Assembly (NCBI RefSeq): GCF_026130175.1
Contig: NZ_JAIGNI010000043.1
Location: 1 to 52,673 of the forward strand
From: Lyngbya sp. CCAP 1446/10
Lineage (GTDB): Bacteria; Cyanobacteriota; Cyanobacteriia; Cyanobacteriales; Microcoleaceae
Length of the DNA stretch: 52,673 nucleotides
Direction: 5' to 3'
Part shown: in pieces, positions 29,380-38,339 of the stretch
Layout of the letters: each line of letters begins with the position of its first letter
Position numbering within the stretch: position 1 is the stretch's first letter
Made by a program: the position numbers and the translations under genes
Notes under the pieces: model-generated
What the model was told of the DNA's origin: nothing
What the model saw: only the letters and a program-made list of their open reading frames with translations
Databases searched by the model: none

Positions 29380-29721
29380 AGTTGATGTCCGCTGGGGAAA
29401 TTTGTGAGAGAAGAACCGCTCTCTGGCATACCTTTGGCTTTACTATATCAAGGTTTTGCCCGATCGCCCGAATAACTTCGGTTGGCTGGGCACCTTGGGC
29501 GCGTTGGGTTTGCTCAACTTGCTTCGGAAATACCGTGCAGCGTCCGATCGCGTGAAAGTGCGATCGGACTACCACTAAATTTGTAGGGTGCGTCAGAACC
29601 TCGCCTTTTCTCCCCTATGTGAGGCAAAATCTCTGACGCACCCTACCACTTTCCCTAAATTAATCATAATTTTCTCACGGGCGATCGCACTTCAGGGCTG
29701 ATTTATTCAAACAACACAAAA
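29380..29721. other. Intergenic, 342 bp: inverted repeat, no gene
   Basis: Between the YqhA-like start and the Lin0512-like stop, both minus strand. The stretch 29583-29646 is an inverted repeat; the part 29400-29560 reads as open in a minus frame but overlaps the YqhA gene in another frame and has no ribosome site. No other signal seen. Confidence 0.5.
29583..29646. repeat. GTAGGGTGCGTCAGA inverted repeat
   Basis: Perfect 15-bp arms at 29583-29597 and 29632-29646, with a 34-nt loop. Part of a dispersed family: GTAGGGTGCGTCAGAAAC at about 7918 and GGGTGCGTCAG at 27352. Confidence 0.75.
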
Positions 29722-30090
29722 TTAGTCCTCAGCGTCCACAAAAACAGTCACAGCCGCCACAGCGATTAACATTTCATCATTTTTATCATTCAGAGAGGCG
29801 ATCGCCCTTCCTGGTACAATCATCCCGCCCTGCTCCACAATCAGAGTTTTGCTACCAAAAGGCAGCGCCGCCAAAACTTCGTCGTGACGCACTTGTTCCG
29901 GGTAAGGAACAGCCACCTTTACCTCAACAATCATCTGATTCGGATCAGTCAAACCCGCCACTTCCCAGACACCTAGGAGAGCATTATGGGCGATCGCATT
30001 CCGTACAGCCCTAGCCGCCGCTACAGTCGGTTCCTGCCCGTGCTGGTCGATACCCATCCCCATTTCAATGATGAAACATTTACGTGCCAC
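29722..30090 (-). CDS. Lin0512 family protein
   Basis: A 122-residue protein matching the conserved Lin0512 family: CFIIEMGMGIDQHGQEPT at the start, AARAVRNAIAHNALLG, then VKVAVPYPEQV and the ending VFVDAED. Found in many bacteria; the structure is a small alpha/beta fold, and the function is not known. Start GTG at 30090 with AAGGGGT about 5 bp upstream. Monocistronic. Confidence 0.85.
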   Translation of the reverse strand: MARKCFIIEMGMGIDQHGQEPTVAAARAVRNAIAHNALLGVWEVAGLTDPNQMIVEVKVAVPYPEQVRHDEVLAALPFGSKTLIVEQGGMIVPGRAIASLNDKNDEMLIAVAAVTVFVDAED

Positions 30091-30396
30091 AGTTACCCCT
30101 TCGTTGATATTTGCTTGCAGTCGTTAGCGAAGCCCCCAAACAGGATCGCACTCTTGCTCAAAACAATCCAATTATCTCCCAACCTGACCGCTATTTATAT
30201 TATTTTATCGATCGATACAACCACACAACAATCATCCCAGTTTAAACAAATAATGCAACTGTCTGCAAGCGCCAAAGCCCGATAGTCATCAATCAGTCTC
30301 AATTTAAAATATAAAATCTAAAATCGTCTAACTTATGGTAGTATAACCCAATTCACGACTCCTCGCGGAAAGCCAAACTCATCTCCAGCTTAAATC
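30091..30396. other. Intergenic, 306 bp, divergent promoters, no gene
   Basis: Between the Lin0512-like gene and the aminotransferase. A/T-rich with TATTATTTTATCGATCGATA near 30198-30217. No hairpin or repeat array is seen. Confidence 0.5.
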
Positions 30397-31311
30397 ATGG
30401 ATAGTTTTCTACCAATTGCCTACTTTCAAAACCAATTTCTCCCATTTACCGACGCCAACATTTCCATAGCCACCCACGCCCTGCACTACGGAACCGGAGT
30501 TTTAGGCGGGTTGCGAGGAATTCCCGACCCCGAAAATGCCGATCGCATCTTACTATTTAGATTAGACCGCCACTGTCAAAGATTAAGTCAAAGTGCCAGC
30601 TTCCTCCACTGCGATCTCCCCGCCGACAAAATCCAACAAGTAATCACTGATTTTGTTAAAAAAAATCAGCCCAAAAAATCATTTTACATCCGCCCCTTCA
30701 TCTACACATCAAGTTTAGGAATAGCCCCCAGACTGCACAACGTAGAAACAGACTTTTTTGTCTATGGATTAGAACTCTCAGACTATTTGCCAAAAGAAGG
30801 AGTCAACTGTAGAATTAGCTCTTGGTATCGCCAAGAAGACCGCAGCTTACCCTTAAGAGGTAAAATTAGTGGCGCTTACATCACCTCAGCTTTAGCCAAA
30901 ACAGAAGCAGTAGAATCCGGCTTCGACGAAGCGATTATGATGAACACCCAGGGAAAAGTCAGCGAAGCTTCAGGAATGAACATATTTGTCGCCAGAAACG
31001 GTAAATTAATTACTCCAGGTTTCGACCAAGATATTCTCGAAGGAATCACCAGAGATAGCGTGATGACAATCGCCAAAGACTTAGGAATTGAAGTCATAGA
31101 AAGACCAGTTGACAAATCAGAACTATTGATTGCAGACGAGATTTTCCTATGCGGAACCGCCGCCAAAATCACCCCAATTAACCGAATAGAAAACTATCAA
31201 CTGCCCAAAAACCGACCCATCACCGAAAAACTCTTGCACAAAATCACAGGGATTATGGAAAATCGCGATAGTAAGTACAAAGAGTGGGTATTTGCGATCG
31301 ATCTGAATTAA
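30397..31311 (+). CDS. ilvE: Branched-chain amino acid aminotransferase (class IV, IlvE-like)
   Basis: A 304-residue fold-type IV PLP enzyme interconverting leucine, isoleucine or valine with their 2-oxo acids using glutamate. PLP lysine is K156 in LRGKISGAY; the cofactor is also held by E190 in VSEASGMNIF; the phosphate loop is LCGTAAKITPI. The start ATHALHYGTGVLGGLRG is diagnostic. Length is normal. D-amino acid transaminase and aminodeoxychorismate lyase share the fold, but the sequence looks like IlvE. It stands alone. ATG at 30397 is the first in frame. Confidence 0.9.
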   Translation: MDSFLPIAYFQNQFLPFTDANISIATHALHYGTGVLGGLRGIPDPENADRILLFRLDRHCQRLSQSASFLHCDLPADKIQQVITDFVKKNQPKKSFYIRPFIYTSSLGIAPRLHNVETDFFVYGLELSDYLPKEGVNCRISSWYRQEDRSLPLRGKISGAYITSALAKTEAVESGFDEAIMMNTQGKVSEASGMNIFVARNGKLITPGFDQDILEGITRDSVMTIAKDLGIEVIERPVDKSELLIADEIFLCGTAAKITPINRIENYQLPKNRPITEKLLHKITGIMENRDSKYKEWVFAIDLN

Positions 31312-31432
31312 GCTGTTCTGCCTTTAAATCGTATATCAAGAAATAATCAAACTCTTGTGGGGTGGGCTTCGACGCTGCCCCGAATATGCAATTTCAATAC
31401 GCAACAACTTAATTTGTAACTAAAAACAAGTT

Positions 31433-32287
31433 TTACTCACACAAAGCAGCCGCATGATGGCGAATATGATCCTCCATAAAACTAGCGACAAAATAATAGC
31501 TGTGATCGTAACCTTCCTGCATCCTTAAAGTCAGCGGCTGTCCCGCTTTTGCACAAGCATCCGCGAACACATCCGGCAACAATTGCCCCTCAGCAAGATA
31601 GGAATCAGCAGTGCCACAGTCAATCAGAATCGGGCGGTTGTATTGCTTTTCCCGAACTAATTCGCTCGCATCCCAAGCCCTCCAACTCTCTCGATCGCCC
31701 CCAAGGTAGTGTCCGAATATTTTTTGACCCCAAGGGCAGCGCACGGGCGCGCAAATAGGCGCAAACGCGGAAACTGAAAGATAGCGATCGGCATTTTTTA
31801 ACGCACAAATTAAAGCCCCATGTCCGCCCATCGAATGACCAAAAATTCCCTGTTTTTCCCGTATCGCTGGGAAATTTTCAGCGATTAAATTTGGCAATTC
31901 ATCAACCACATAACTGTACATTCGATAATGAGAATTCCAAGGTGAGGCTGTCGCATCCACATAAAAACCCGCGCCACTTCCCAAATCCCAATTGTCGGCC
32001 TCCCCAGGAATGCCAGTATCGCGCGGGCTAGTGTCTGGTGCAACTAACATTAACCCGTATTTTGCCGCAAATTGCTGCGCCCCTGCTTTTGCCATAAAGT
32101 TCTCTTCCGTGCAGGTTAAACCTGATAGAAAATACAGGACTGGTACGGGTTTAGTTTGAGCTTGGGGCGGCTGATAAACAGTGAATTTCATCTCGCTGTT
32201 GCAGGCTGAGGATTGATGGCTGTAAAATCCTAGTTTGCCGCCAAAACTTTTATATTGTTTTTCCAGTTTGAGGGATTTAGAGAGCAT
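31433..32287 (-). CDS. fghA: S-formylglutathione hydrolase
   Basis: A 284-residue alpha/beta-hydrolase that releases formate and glutathione from S-formylglutathione, the second step of formaldehyde removal. The nucleophile elbow is GHSMGGHGAL (about 147-156), the acid lies in LIDCGTADSYL, and the catalytic histidine in GYDHSYYF. The region LTCTEENFMAKAGAQ is characteristic (esterase D type). It lies 90 bp downstream of the dehydrogenase at 32378-33487 on the same strand, so the two form a pathway operon. A CGCAGAG repeat occupies the gap between them. Confidence 0.94.
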   Translation of the reverse strand: MLSKSLKLEKQYKSFGGKLGFYSHQSSACNSEMKFTVYQPPQAQTKPVPVLYFLSGLTCTEENFMAKAGAQQFAAKYGLMLVAPDTSPRDTGIPGEADNWDLGSGAGFYVDATASPWNSHYRMYSYVVDELPNLIAENFPAIREKQGIFGHSMGGHGALICALKNADRYLSVSAFAPICAPVRCPWGQKIFGHYLGGDRESWRAWDASELVREKQYNRPILIDCGTADSYLAEGQLLPDVFADACAKAGQPLTLRMQEGYDHSYYFVASFMEDHIRHHAAALCE

Positions 32288-32324
32288 ATTAATTCTCTTT
32301 CATTTCTGAATTAGATTTTTTTTA

Positions 32325-32352
32325 CCGCAGAGAGCGCAGAGAGCGCAGAGGA
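32325..32352. repeat. Dispersed ACCGCAGAGAGCGCAGAG repeat
   Basis: Iterated CGCAGAG units, also present near 44343 and 46382 in similar form. Non-coding; here it sits within the frmA-fghA gap. Confidence 0.65.
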
Positions 32353-32377
32353 AGAGAGAAGAGAGCAAGATTTTTGT

Positions 32378-33487
32378 TCAAAATGTCAAAACTGTGCGAA
32401 TTGACTTGCCTTGGTGCATCAAATCAAAGGCTTGATTAATTTGCTCGATCGGCATTACTTGAGTTATCAAGCTATCAATATCAATTTTACCATCCATGTA
32501 CCAATCAACAATTTTTGGAACATCAGTTCTGCCCTTCGCCCCGCCAAAAGCCGAGCCTTTCCAAACCCTACCAGTTACTAGCTGAAATGGGCGGGTACTA
32601 ATTTCTTGACCTGCTCCCGCTACTCCAATAATCACGCTGACTCCCCAACCTTTGTGACAGCATTCCAAAGCTTGCCGCATCACATTAATGTTGCCGATAC
32701 ATTCAAAAGTGTAATCAGCTCCGCCTTTGGTTAAGTCTACCAAATAAGGCACTAAATCGCCTTCGACTTCGCGGGGATTGACAAAGTGAGTCATGCCGAA
32801 TTTTTCCGCCATTTTTCGCTTGTCTGGATTCAAATCTACGCCGATAATCATGTTAGCTCCCACCATGCGAGCCGCTTGAATTACATTCAAACCAATCCCG
32901 CCCAATCCGAAAACTATGACATTAGAACCTGGTTCAACTTTCGCCGTATTGATGACAGCACCGATTCCCGTCGTGACGCCGCAGCCGATTAAACAAACTT
33001 TATCAAAAGGAGCATCATCGCGAATTTTTGCTACGGCAATTTCTGGCAATACTGTATAATTGGCAAAGGTAGAAGTTCCCATGTAATGGAAAATTTTTTC
33101 ACCGTCAATTGAAAACCTGCTCGTGCCGTCGGGCATCACTCCTTGTCCTTGAGTGAGGCGAATTGCTTGACAGAGATTCGTTTTGCCGCTCAAACAATAT
33201 TCGCAGTTGCGGCATTCGGGAGTGTAAAGTGGAATTACCCGATCGCCCTTTTTGACACTCGTTACTCCCGCTCCAACATCTGCGACAATCCCGGCTCCCT
33301 CGTGGCCTAAGATAGCAGGAAACAAACCTTCGGGATCAGCGCCGGAAAGAGTGTAAGCATCGGTGTGACAAACACCCGTCGCTTTAATTTCCACCAGCAC
33401 CTCACCAGCCCGCGGCCCATCCAGATCAACCGTCTCAATAGTCAAAGGTTTGCCGGCACTGCGAGCAACTGCTGCTTTTACTTTCAT
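32378..33487 (-). CDS. frmA: S-(hydroxymethyl)glutathione dehydrogenase (class III alcohol dehydrogenase)
   Basis: A 369-residue zinc alcohol dehydrogenase that oxidises S-hydroxymethylglutathione to S-formylglutathione with NAD+. Catalytic zinc ligands are in [12 protein letters not shown] and GHEGAG; the structural zinc is held by [15 protein letters not shown]. The NAD-binding motif is [10 protein letters not shown]. Length and motifs match the glutathione-dependent class rather than simple alcohol dehydrogenases. First gene of a pair with fghA. Upstream, TGACCAGTCA at 33518-33527 may be a regulator site. Cytoplasmic. Confidence 0.95.
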   Translation of the reverse strand: MKVKAAVARSAGKPLTIETVDLDGPRAGEVLVEIKATGVCHTDAYTLSGADPEGLFPAILGHEGAGIVADVGAGVTSVKKGDRVIPLYTPECRNCEYCLSGKTNLCQAIRLTQGQGVMPDGTSRFSIDGEKIFHYMGTSTFANYTVLPEIAVAKIRDDAPFDKVCLIGCGVTTGIGAVINTAKVEPGSNVIVFGLGGIGLNVIQAARMVGANMIIGVDLNPDKRKMAEKFGMTHFVNPREVEGDLVPYLVDLTKGGADYTFECIGNINVMRQALECCHKGWGVSVIIGVAGAGQEISTRPFQLVTGRVWKGSAFGGAKGRTDVPKIVDWYMDGKIDIDSLITQVMPIEQINQAFDLMHQGKSIRTVLTF

Positions 33488-33517
33488 GCTTTTTCCCCGT
33501 GCGATCGATTTGTCAAC

Positions 33518-33527
33518 TGACCAGTCA
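33518..33527. promoter_or_regulatory. Interrupted palindrome TGACCAGTCA between frmA and the SDR gene
   Basis: TGAC-CA-GTCA lies 31 bp before the frmA start and 42 bp before the divergent SDR start; a further GTCAA half-site is at 33512-33516. Sites of the form TGAC-NN-GTCA are common for TetR-family regulators, but no regulator gene is nearby. Confidence 0.35.
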
Positions 33528-33568
33528 ATATGTATTGTATTACTTAATCACAAAATTGCACCAACTCT

Positions 33569-34252
33569 ATGACAAAATTAATTGTAATTACCGGAGTCAG
33601 TCGCGGTCTAGGTCTCGCCATGACCGAAAAATTTATAGAATTGGGACATACAGTTCTCGGATGCGCCCGTTCTTCCGAAGCCGTTGAACAACTCAACCAA
33701 AAATATAGTGCACCCCACCATTTTACTTGTTTGGATGTCGCCAGCGACGAGCAAGTCAAAACTTGGGCAACAGAAATTATCGCCAAAAAACAGACTCCCG
33801 ACTTGCTGATTAACAATGCAGCTTTAGTCAACAATCCCGCGCCGCTTTGGTTAGTCAGCAGCGAAGAATTTTCGCAGCTAATAGATGTTAATATTAAAGG
33901 TACTGCTAATGTGATTCGCCACTTTGTCCCGGCAATGATTGCGAGAAAAAGTGGCATAATTGTCAACATTAGTTCCGGTTGGGGAAGGTCAACTTCGCCG
34001 GAAGTCGCGCCCTATTGCGCTTCCAAATGGGCGATCGAAGGACTGACGCGATCGCTAGCCCAAGAACTCCCGCGAGGGATGGCCGCAATTCCGTTAAATC
34101 CCGGCATAATTCACACCGATATGCTGGACATTTGTTTCGGAGAAGAAGCAGCAAATTACACGCCAATCAAAGCGTGGGTGGAAAAAGCAGTGCCTTTTTT
34201 GCTGAAATTGAAACCTTCAGATAATGGCGTGCCAATGACAGTTCCAGGATAA
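33569..34252 (+). CDS. Short-chain dehydrogenase/reductase
   Basis: A 227-residue classical SDR: cofactor motif TGVSRGLG (about 8-15), structural NNAA (about 84-87), catalytic Ser in VNISSGWGR (about 134) and YCASK (Tyr/Lys about 149-153), and the PG motif in LNPGIIHTDM. An arginine after the glycine motif (CARS) suggests NADPH preference. The substrate is unknown. It is divergent from frmA across an 81-bp gap and could be coregulated with it. Full length for the family. Confidence 0.9.
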   Translation: MTKLIVITGVSRGLGLAMTEKFIELGHTVLGCARSSEAVEQLNQKYSAPHHFTCLDVASDEQVKTWATEIIAKKQTPDLLINNAALVNNPAPLWLVSSEEFSQLIDVNIKGTANVIRHFVPAMIARKSGIIVNISSGWGRSTSPEVAPYCASKWAIEGLTRSLAQELPRGMAAIPLNPGIIHTDMLDICFGEEAANYTPIKAWVEKAVPFLLKLKPSDNGVPMTVPG

Positions 34253-34432
34253 TAATAGACTGCTTACACTCACGCCGAAATCATCTAAAAATTATCTGTG
34301 TTAATCCGTGTTAATCTGCTTGACATTTGCGGTTCACCTATCAATTAAAAACTCATGCAAGAAGGATCATAAAATAGTAAAATAAGATTCCTGTCAGATC
34401 CAACGCCAGAAATTTCTCCCCAAATAACCACT

Positions 34433-35482
34433 GTGAACTTGCCGCTAACCTCGCCCTCGCAAACCGAAACCCGCAAAGCAGACCACCTCAGGATCTGCCT
34501 CGAAGAAGATGTACAATTTCGCGAAACTACCAGCGGACTAGAAAACTACCGTTTTGCTCACTGTTGTTTGCCAGAACTCGATCGCACCCAAATCGATTTA
34601 ACCTCCACATTCCTCGGCAAAAAACTAGCCGTACCCCTGCTAATTTCGTCAATGACAGGCGGCACCGAACTAGCCCAGACAATCAACTATCGCCTCGCCG
34701 ATGTCGCTCAAACATACAAACTGGCAATGGGAGTCGGTTCCCAGCGATGCGCTGTCGAAAACCCTCAACTAGCTCCTACATTTGCCGTGCGGCGCCGCGC
34801 TCCCGATATTCTGCTATTTGCTAATATTGGAGCGGTTCAATTAAACTATAATTACGGTTTGGAAGAATGCCAAAAAATCGTTGATATTCTCGAAGCAGAT
34901 GCCCTTATTTTACACTTAAATCCGCTGCAAGAATGCGTTCAAACTGAAGGTGATACTAACTTTAAAGGACTGTTAGATAAAATTGCCAAATTGTGCGCTA
35001 AATTACCAGTACCGGTGATTGCGAAAGAAGTCGGCAACGGTATTTCTGGAAAAATGGCACAGAAATTGCTCGCGGCTGGAGTAAGTGCGATCGACATTGC
35101 CGGCGCCGGAGGCACTTCTTGGGCGAAAATAGAAGGACAGCGAGCCACAGACGACAAGCAGCGCAGGTTGGGCGCAACCTTTGCCGACTGGGGAATACCC
35201 ACAGCCGAGTGCATTGTCAGCACCCGCGCCGTAGCGCCGGATGTTCCCCTGATTGCCTCTGGAGGCTTGCAAAACGGCTTGGATGCAGCAAAAGCGATCG
35301 CCCTGGGTGCCGATGTTGCGGGACTGGCGCGGCCGTTTCTGCAAGCCGCAGCAGCATCGGAATCAGCCGCAGCCCAGCTAGCTGAGGTTTTAATTGCAGA
35401 AATCGCTACCGTGATGTTCTGTACTGGCTGCGCTAACTTGGATGAGTTACAACATTCTGGGGTTTTGGAAAGGTTAAGATAG
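34433..35482 (+). CDS. fni: Isopentenyl-diphosphate delta-isomerase, type 2
   Basis: A 349-residue FMN- and NADPH-dependent enzyme interconverting IPP and DMAPP at the end of the MEP pathway, needed for carotenoids, chlorophyll tails and quinones. Recognisable are [28 protein letters not shown] (FMN site), [51 protein letters not shown] and [19 protein letters not shown]. The start is GTG at 34433; [18 protein letters not shown] begins just ahead of the domain. Monocistronic, with repeat-rich DNA downstream. Confidence 0.95.
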   Translation: MNLPLTSPSQTETRKADHLRICLEEDVQFRETTSGLENYRFAHCCLPELDRTQIDLTSTFLGKKLAVPLLISSMTGGTELAQTINYRLADVAQTYKLAMGVGSQRCAVENPQLAPTFAVRRRAPDILLFANIGAVQLNYNYGLEECQKIVDILEADALILHLNPLQECVQTEGDTNFKGLLDKIAKLCAKLPVPVIAKEVGNGISGKMAQKLLAAGVSAIDIAGAGGTSWAKIEGQRATDDKQRRLGATFADWGIPTAECIVSTRAVAPDVPLIASGGLQNGLDAAKAIALGADVAGLARPFLQAAAASESAAAQLAEVLIAEIATVMFCTGCANLDELQHSGVLERLR

Positions 35483-35485
35483 AAA

Positions 35486-35699
35486 GATGTCAGTGGGCAG
35501 TGGGCAGTGGGCAGTCGTTAGTTGTTAGTAGTTACTGATTATTGGGAGAGATTCAAAAATAACAAATAACAACGGCCAATCACCAAATGTTAATTACCAA
35601 ATGTTAATTATCAACGGTCAACTGCTAATTACTAACTATCAACTGTCAACTGTCAACTATCAACTGTCAATTATCAACTATCAACTATCAACTATCTAA
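35486..35699. repeat. Heptamer arrays (AGTGGGC)n and (TCAACTG/A)n
   Basis: AGTGGGC units at about 35493-35515 and TCAACTG/TCAACTA units at about 35636-35697, running to the base before the long sppA start. So the ribosome-binding region of that gene is itself repeat sequence. Confidence 0.8.
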
Positions 35700-37520
35700 A
35701 TGAAAGATTTCCTAAAATATACTTGTGCAAGTTTGCTCGGAACCTTCCTCGGACTGTTGCTGCTGGGCGGCGTTGGATTGGGAGGACTGGTACTGTTAAT
35801 TACTGTCGCGGCATCGTCATCTAAAGATTCAGGCCCGCAAGTTAAAGATAAGTCTGTATTGGTATTAGACCTTTCTTTAAATATCACGGACAGCAAACCG
35901 AGTCGCAGCACTAGCGCGGCGATTCAAGAAGCGCTTTCGGACGAGTCCGGCGATGCTGTGACGCTGCGGACTGTTTTAAATGCGATCGAATCTGCGAAAA
36001 AAGACCCGAAAATCGTGGGTATGTATCTCGAAGGCAGTTCGGATGCCAGCAGCAGCGGGTTTGCTAATCTCAAAGAAGTTCGATCGGCATTACAGCGCTT
36101 TCGAGATGCCAAAAAACCCATTATTGCTTACGAAATGGACTGGAGCGAGCGAGATTATTACCTCGGTTCAGTTGCAAATACAATTGCAGTCAATCCTTAC
36201 GGATCTGTAGAAATCAACGGTTTTAGCAGTCAGGCAATGTTTTGGACTGGTGCTTTGGAAAAATACGGCGTGGGAGTGCAAGTGACTCGCGTCGGCAAAT
36301 ACAAGTCAGCCGTTGAACCATTTTTGCTCAAAAAAATGAGTCCAGAAAATCGCCAGCAAACTCAAAAATTGCTCGGAGATATTTGGGGAGAATACCTAAA
36401 AACTGTCGGGCCAAGTCGCAAATTGACCGTTCCGCAACTGCAAGCAGTGGCAGATAATGGCGGAACTTTGATGGCTGATGAAGCTCTCAAAGGCAAGTTA
36501 GTTGATAAAGTTGTATACTTTGACGAAATTGCCACCGAACTTAAAAAACTGACAGGAACTGATGCAGAAAATAAATCTTTCAAACAGATAAGTTTGAAAA
36601 ATTACGCGAGAATTGCTGAGAATAAAAACTCAACTCGCGCTAACAAGAAAAATCAGATTGCTGTACTTTACGCTGAAGGAGAGATTGTAGACGGGGAAGG
36701 CGGCCCGACTCAAGTAGGAGGCGATCGCATCGCTCAAGAAATGCGGAAAATCCGCGAAGATGACGACGTAAAAGCAGTAGTTTTGCGCGTTAACAGCCCC
36801 GGAGGCAGCGCGACGGCGGCGGAAGTCATCGGGCGCGAAGTCGCGCTGACGGGCAAAAAAAAGCCAGTTATCGTGTCGATGGGCAACTTAGCAGCTTCCG
36901 GCGGCTATTGGATTTCGATGGGTTCTAGCAAAATCTTTGCCGAAGCGAGTACGATTACTGGTTCGATCGGCGTTTTTGGAATGCTGTTCAATGCCGAAAA
37001 ATTGGCTGCTAACAACGGCATAACTTGGGATGTGGTGAAAACTGCTCGTTTTGCCGATACTAACACGGTTTCCCGCCCGAAAAATCCTCAAGAATTGGCA
37101 AATATTCAGAAAATAGTCGATCGCATTTACGATCGATTTGTTACTAAAGTCGCCGACTCCCGCAAACTGCCGAAAAACAAGGTGCAAGAAATTGCTCAAG
37201 GCAGAGTCTGGTCTGGTACGGCAGCGAAACAGTTGGGTTTAGTCGATGAAATTGGCGGGCTAGAAGATGCTGTTAGAGAAGCGGCGAAGCAAGCTAAACT
37301 CGGCGACGATTGGCAGTTGGAAGAATATCCAAAACGCCGCAGTTTCGAGGAGCAAATTTTGGAAAGAATTTCCGGCGTTCATGTGTTAAAACCAGCCACC
37401 AAACTCGACCCGCTGACGGCAGAAGTTAAGAAAATGCAGGATGAATTGGCTGTTGTCAAGTCGATGAACGACCCGCAAGGAGTTTACGTTCGCTTACCTT
37501 TCAACTTGCGGATTGATTAA
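35700..37520 (+). CDS. sppA: Signal peptide peptidase SppA, long (67K) form
   Basis: A 606-residue membrane-anchored protease with two S49 domains. A membrane helix at about 9-38 (LLGTFLGLLLLGGVGLGGLV) anchors it. The catalytic lysine is K202 (VGKYKSAVEP) in the first domain and serine S400 (GNLAASGGYW) in the second, 198 residues apart as in E. coli SppA (K209/S409). In cyanobacteria the long form is linked to thylakoid protein turnover in high light. There are no usual ribosome-site bases before the ATG; heptamer repeats occupy that place. Length is normal. Confidence 0.94.
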   Translation: MKDFLKYTCASLLGTFLGLLLLGGVGLGGLVLLITVAASSSKDSGPQVKDKSVLVLDLSLNITDSKPSRSTSAAIQEALSDESGDAVTLRTVLNAIESAKKDPKIVGMYLEGSSDASSSGFANLKEVRSALQRFRDAKKPIIAYEMDWSERDYYLGSVANTIAVNPYGSVEINGFSSQAMFWTGALEKYGVGVQVTRVGKYKSAVEPFLLKKMSPENRQQTQKLLGDIWGEYLKTVGPSRKLTVPQLQAVADNGGTLMADEALKGKLVDKVVYFDEIATELKKLTGTDAENKSFKQISLKNYARIAENKNSTRANKKNQIAVLYAEGEIVDGEGGPTQVGGDRIAQEMRKIREDDDVKAVVLRVNSPGGSATAAEVIGREVALTGKKKPVIVSMGNLAASGGYWISMGSSKIFAEASTITGSIGVFGMLFNAEKLAANNGITWDVVKTARFADTNTVSRPKNPQELANIQKIVDRIYDRFVTKVADSRKLPKNKVQEIAQGRVWSGTAAKQLGLVDEIGGLEDAVREAAKQAKLGDDWQLEEYPKRRSFEEQILERISGVHVLKPATKLDPLTAEVKKMQDELAVVKSMNDPQGVYVRLPFNLRID

Positions 37521-37531
37521 CCTTACTCTTC

Positions 37532-37643
37532 AACCCGCGCACCATCCGGGTTTTGTTTGTGTAGTCGCGGTTTCAACCGCCGAGTCCGATCTTCAACCCG
37601 CGCACCATCCGGGTTTTGTTTGTGTAGTCGCGGTTTCAACCGC
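37532..37643 (+). repeat. Two-hairpin element, tandem copies 3 and 4
   Basis: Copies 37532-37580 and 37595-37643, 63 bp apart. Each has stem 1 AACCCG/CGGGTT, linker TTGTTTGTGTAGTC and stem 2 GCGGTT/AACCGC. Stem 1 differs from the copies at 19362 and 20411 while pairing is kept. Confidence 0.8.
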
Positions 37644-37652
37644 CGAGTTTCA

Positions 37653-37700
37653 ACTGAAAAACTGAAAAACTGAAAAACTGAAAAACTGAAAAACTGAAAA
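37653..37700 (+). repeat. Six tandem copies of the octamer ACTGAAAA
   Basis: Exact 8-bp units from 37653 to 37700, directly leading into the palindrome at 37699. Unlike most arrays here the period is 8, not 7. Confidence 0.9.
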
Positions 37701-37727
37701 ACCCGGTTTCTTCAAGAAACCGGGTTT
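37699..37727. terminator. Hairpin between convergent sppA and the GlsB-like gene
   Basis: AAACCCGGTTTCTT (37699-37712) and AAGAAACCGGGTTT (37714-37727) are perfect complements around one base. It lies between two converging genes and belongs to the family at 5325 and 8083; it could terminate both. Confidence 0.6.
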
Positions 37728-37771
37728 ATGAATACCCTAAAAGTCGATCGACTGGGAATTGGCAATATTTA

Positions 37772-38041
37772 TTATGCTGCACGCTGAGTCAACAATCCCC
37801 AGATGAAAAGTACCACGATCGCGCCGATGACTGCAAAAGCTATGCTGGGTAGAGTTAATGCTCCGAAGGATGCCCCCGCGCTAGTCCCCACAAAGACTTG
37901 ACCTAGATAACCTCCCACTAGCGCACCCACAATTCCTAAACCTGTTGTTGCCAGGAAGCCACCGCCTTGAGTTCCCGGATAAATGGCTTTGGCGATCGCA
38001 CCGGCAATCAGTCCTAAAACGATCCAAGCAATAATTCCCAT
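37772..38041 (-). CDS. GlsB/YeaQ/YmgE family stress membrane protein
   Basis: An 89-residue, very hydrophobic glycine-rich protein with three membrane helices: IIAWIVLGLIAGAIAKAIYPG, GFLATTGLGIVGALVGGYLG, and AFAVIGAIVVLFIWGLL. It matches the transglycosylase-associated/GlsB family, small inner-membrane proteins often induced by stress. I start at ATG 38041 because GGAGAAAGAGAA precedes it; the longer frame adds 20 charged residues with no ribosome site. Function unknown. Confidence 0.87.
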   Translation of the reverse strand: MGIIAWIVLGLIAGAIAKAIYPGTQGGGFLATTGLGIVGALVGGYLGQVFVGTSAGASFGALTLPSIAFAVIGAIVVLFIWGLLTQRAA

Positions 38042-38339
38042 TTCTCTTTCTCCTGAGTGCTTAACTTTTGTCTGCCTTGTCTTATGTTCTAAGAATAACA
38101 ACAGATATCCCGTCCTTTCCTCTACCGTAGGGAGGAACCAAAAGTGGTAGATTTTTTGATGAATCGTCGGATTTTGAGGCTTTTTAATCAGTCAAAAGAG
38201 TTAAGCCATTTTTTTTCGCGCCGAAAGATACTTATACTTGAAGCCGAAGCGAAATAAAAGAATTTTTTCTGGGACTTTTTGTGTTTTACTGGTAAAAAAA
38301 ATTACAATATTTCTGTCAAACTAGGAAAATTGACCGCCG

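Noticed and set aside
29219..29575. 118-codon minus-strand frame overlapping the YqhA-like gene
   Set aside because: It overlaps a conserved membrane protein in another frame and its product has no domain or ribosome site.
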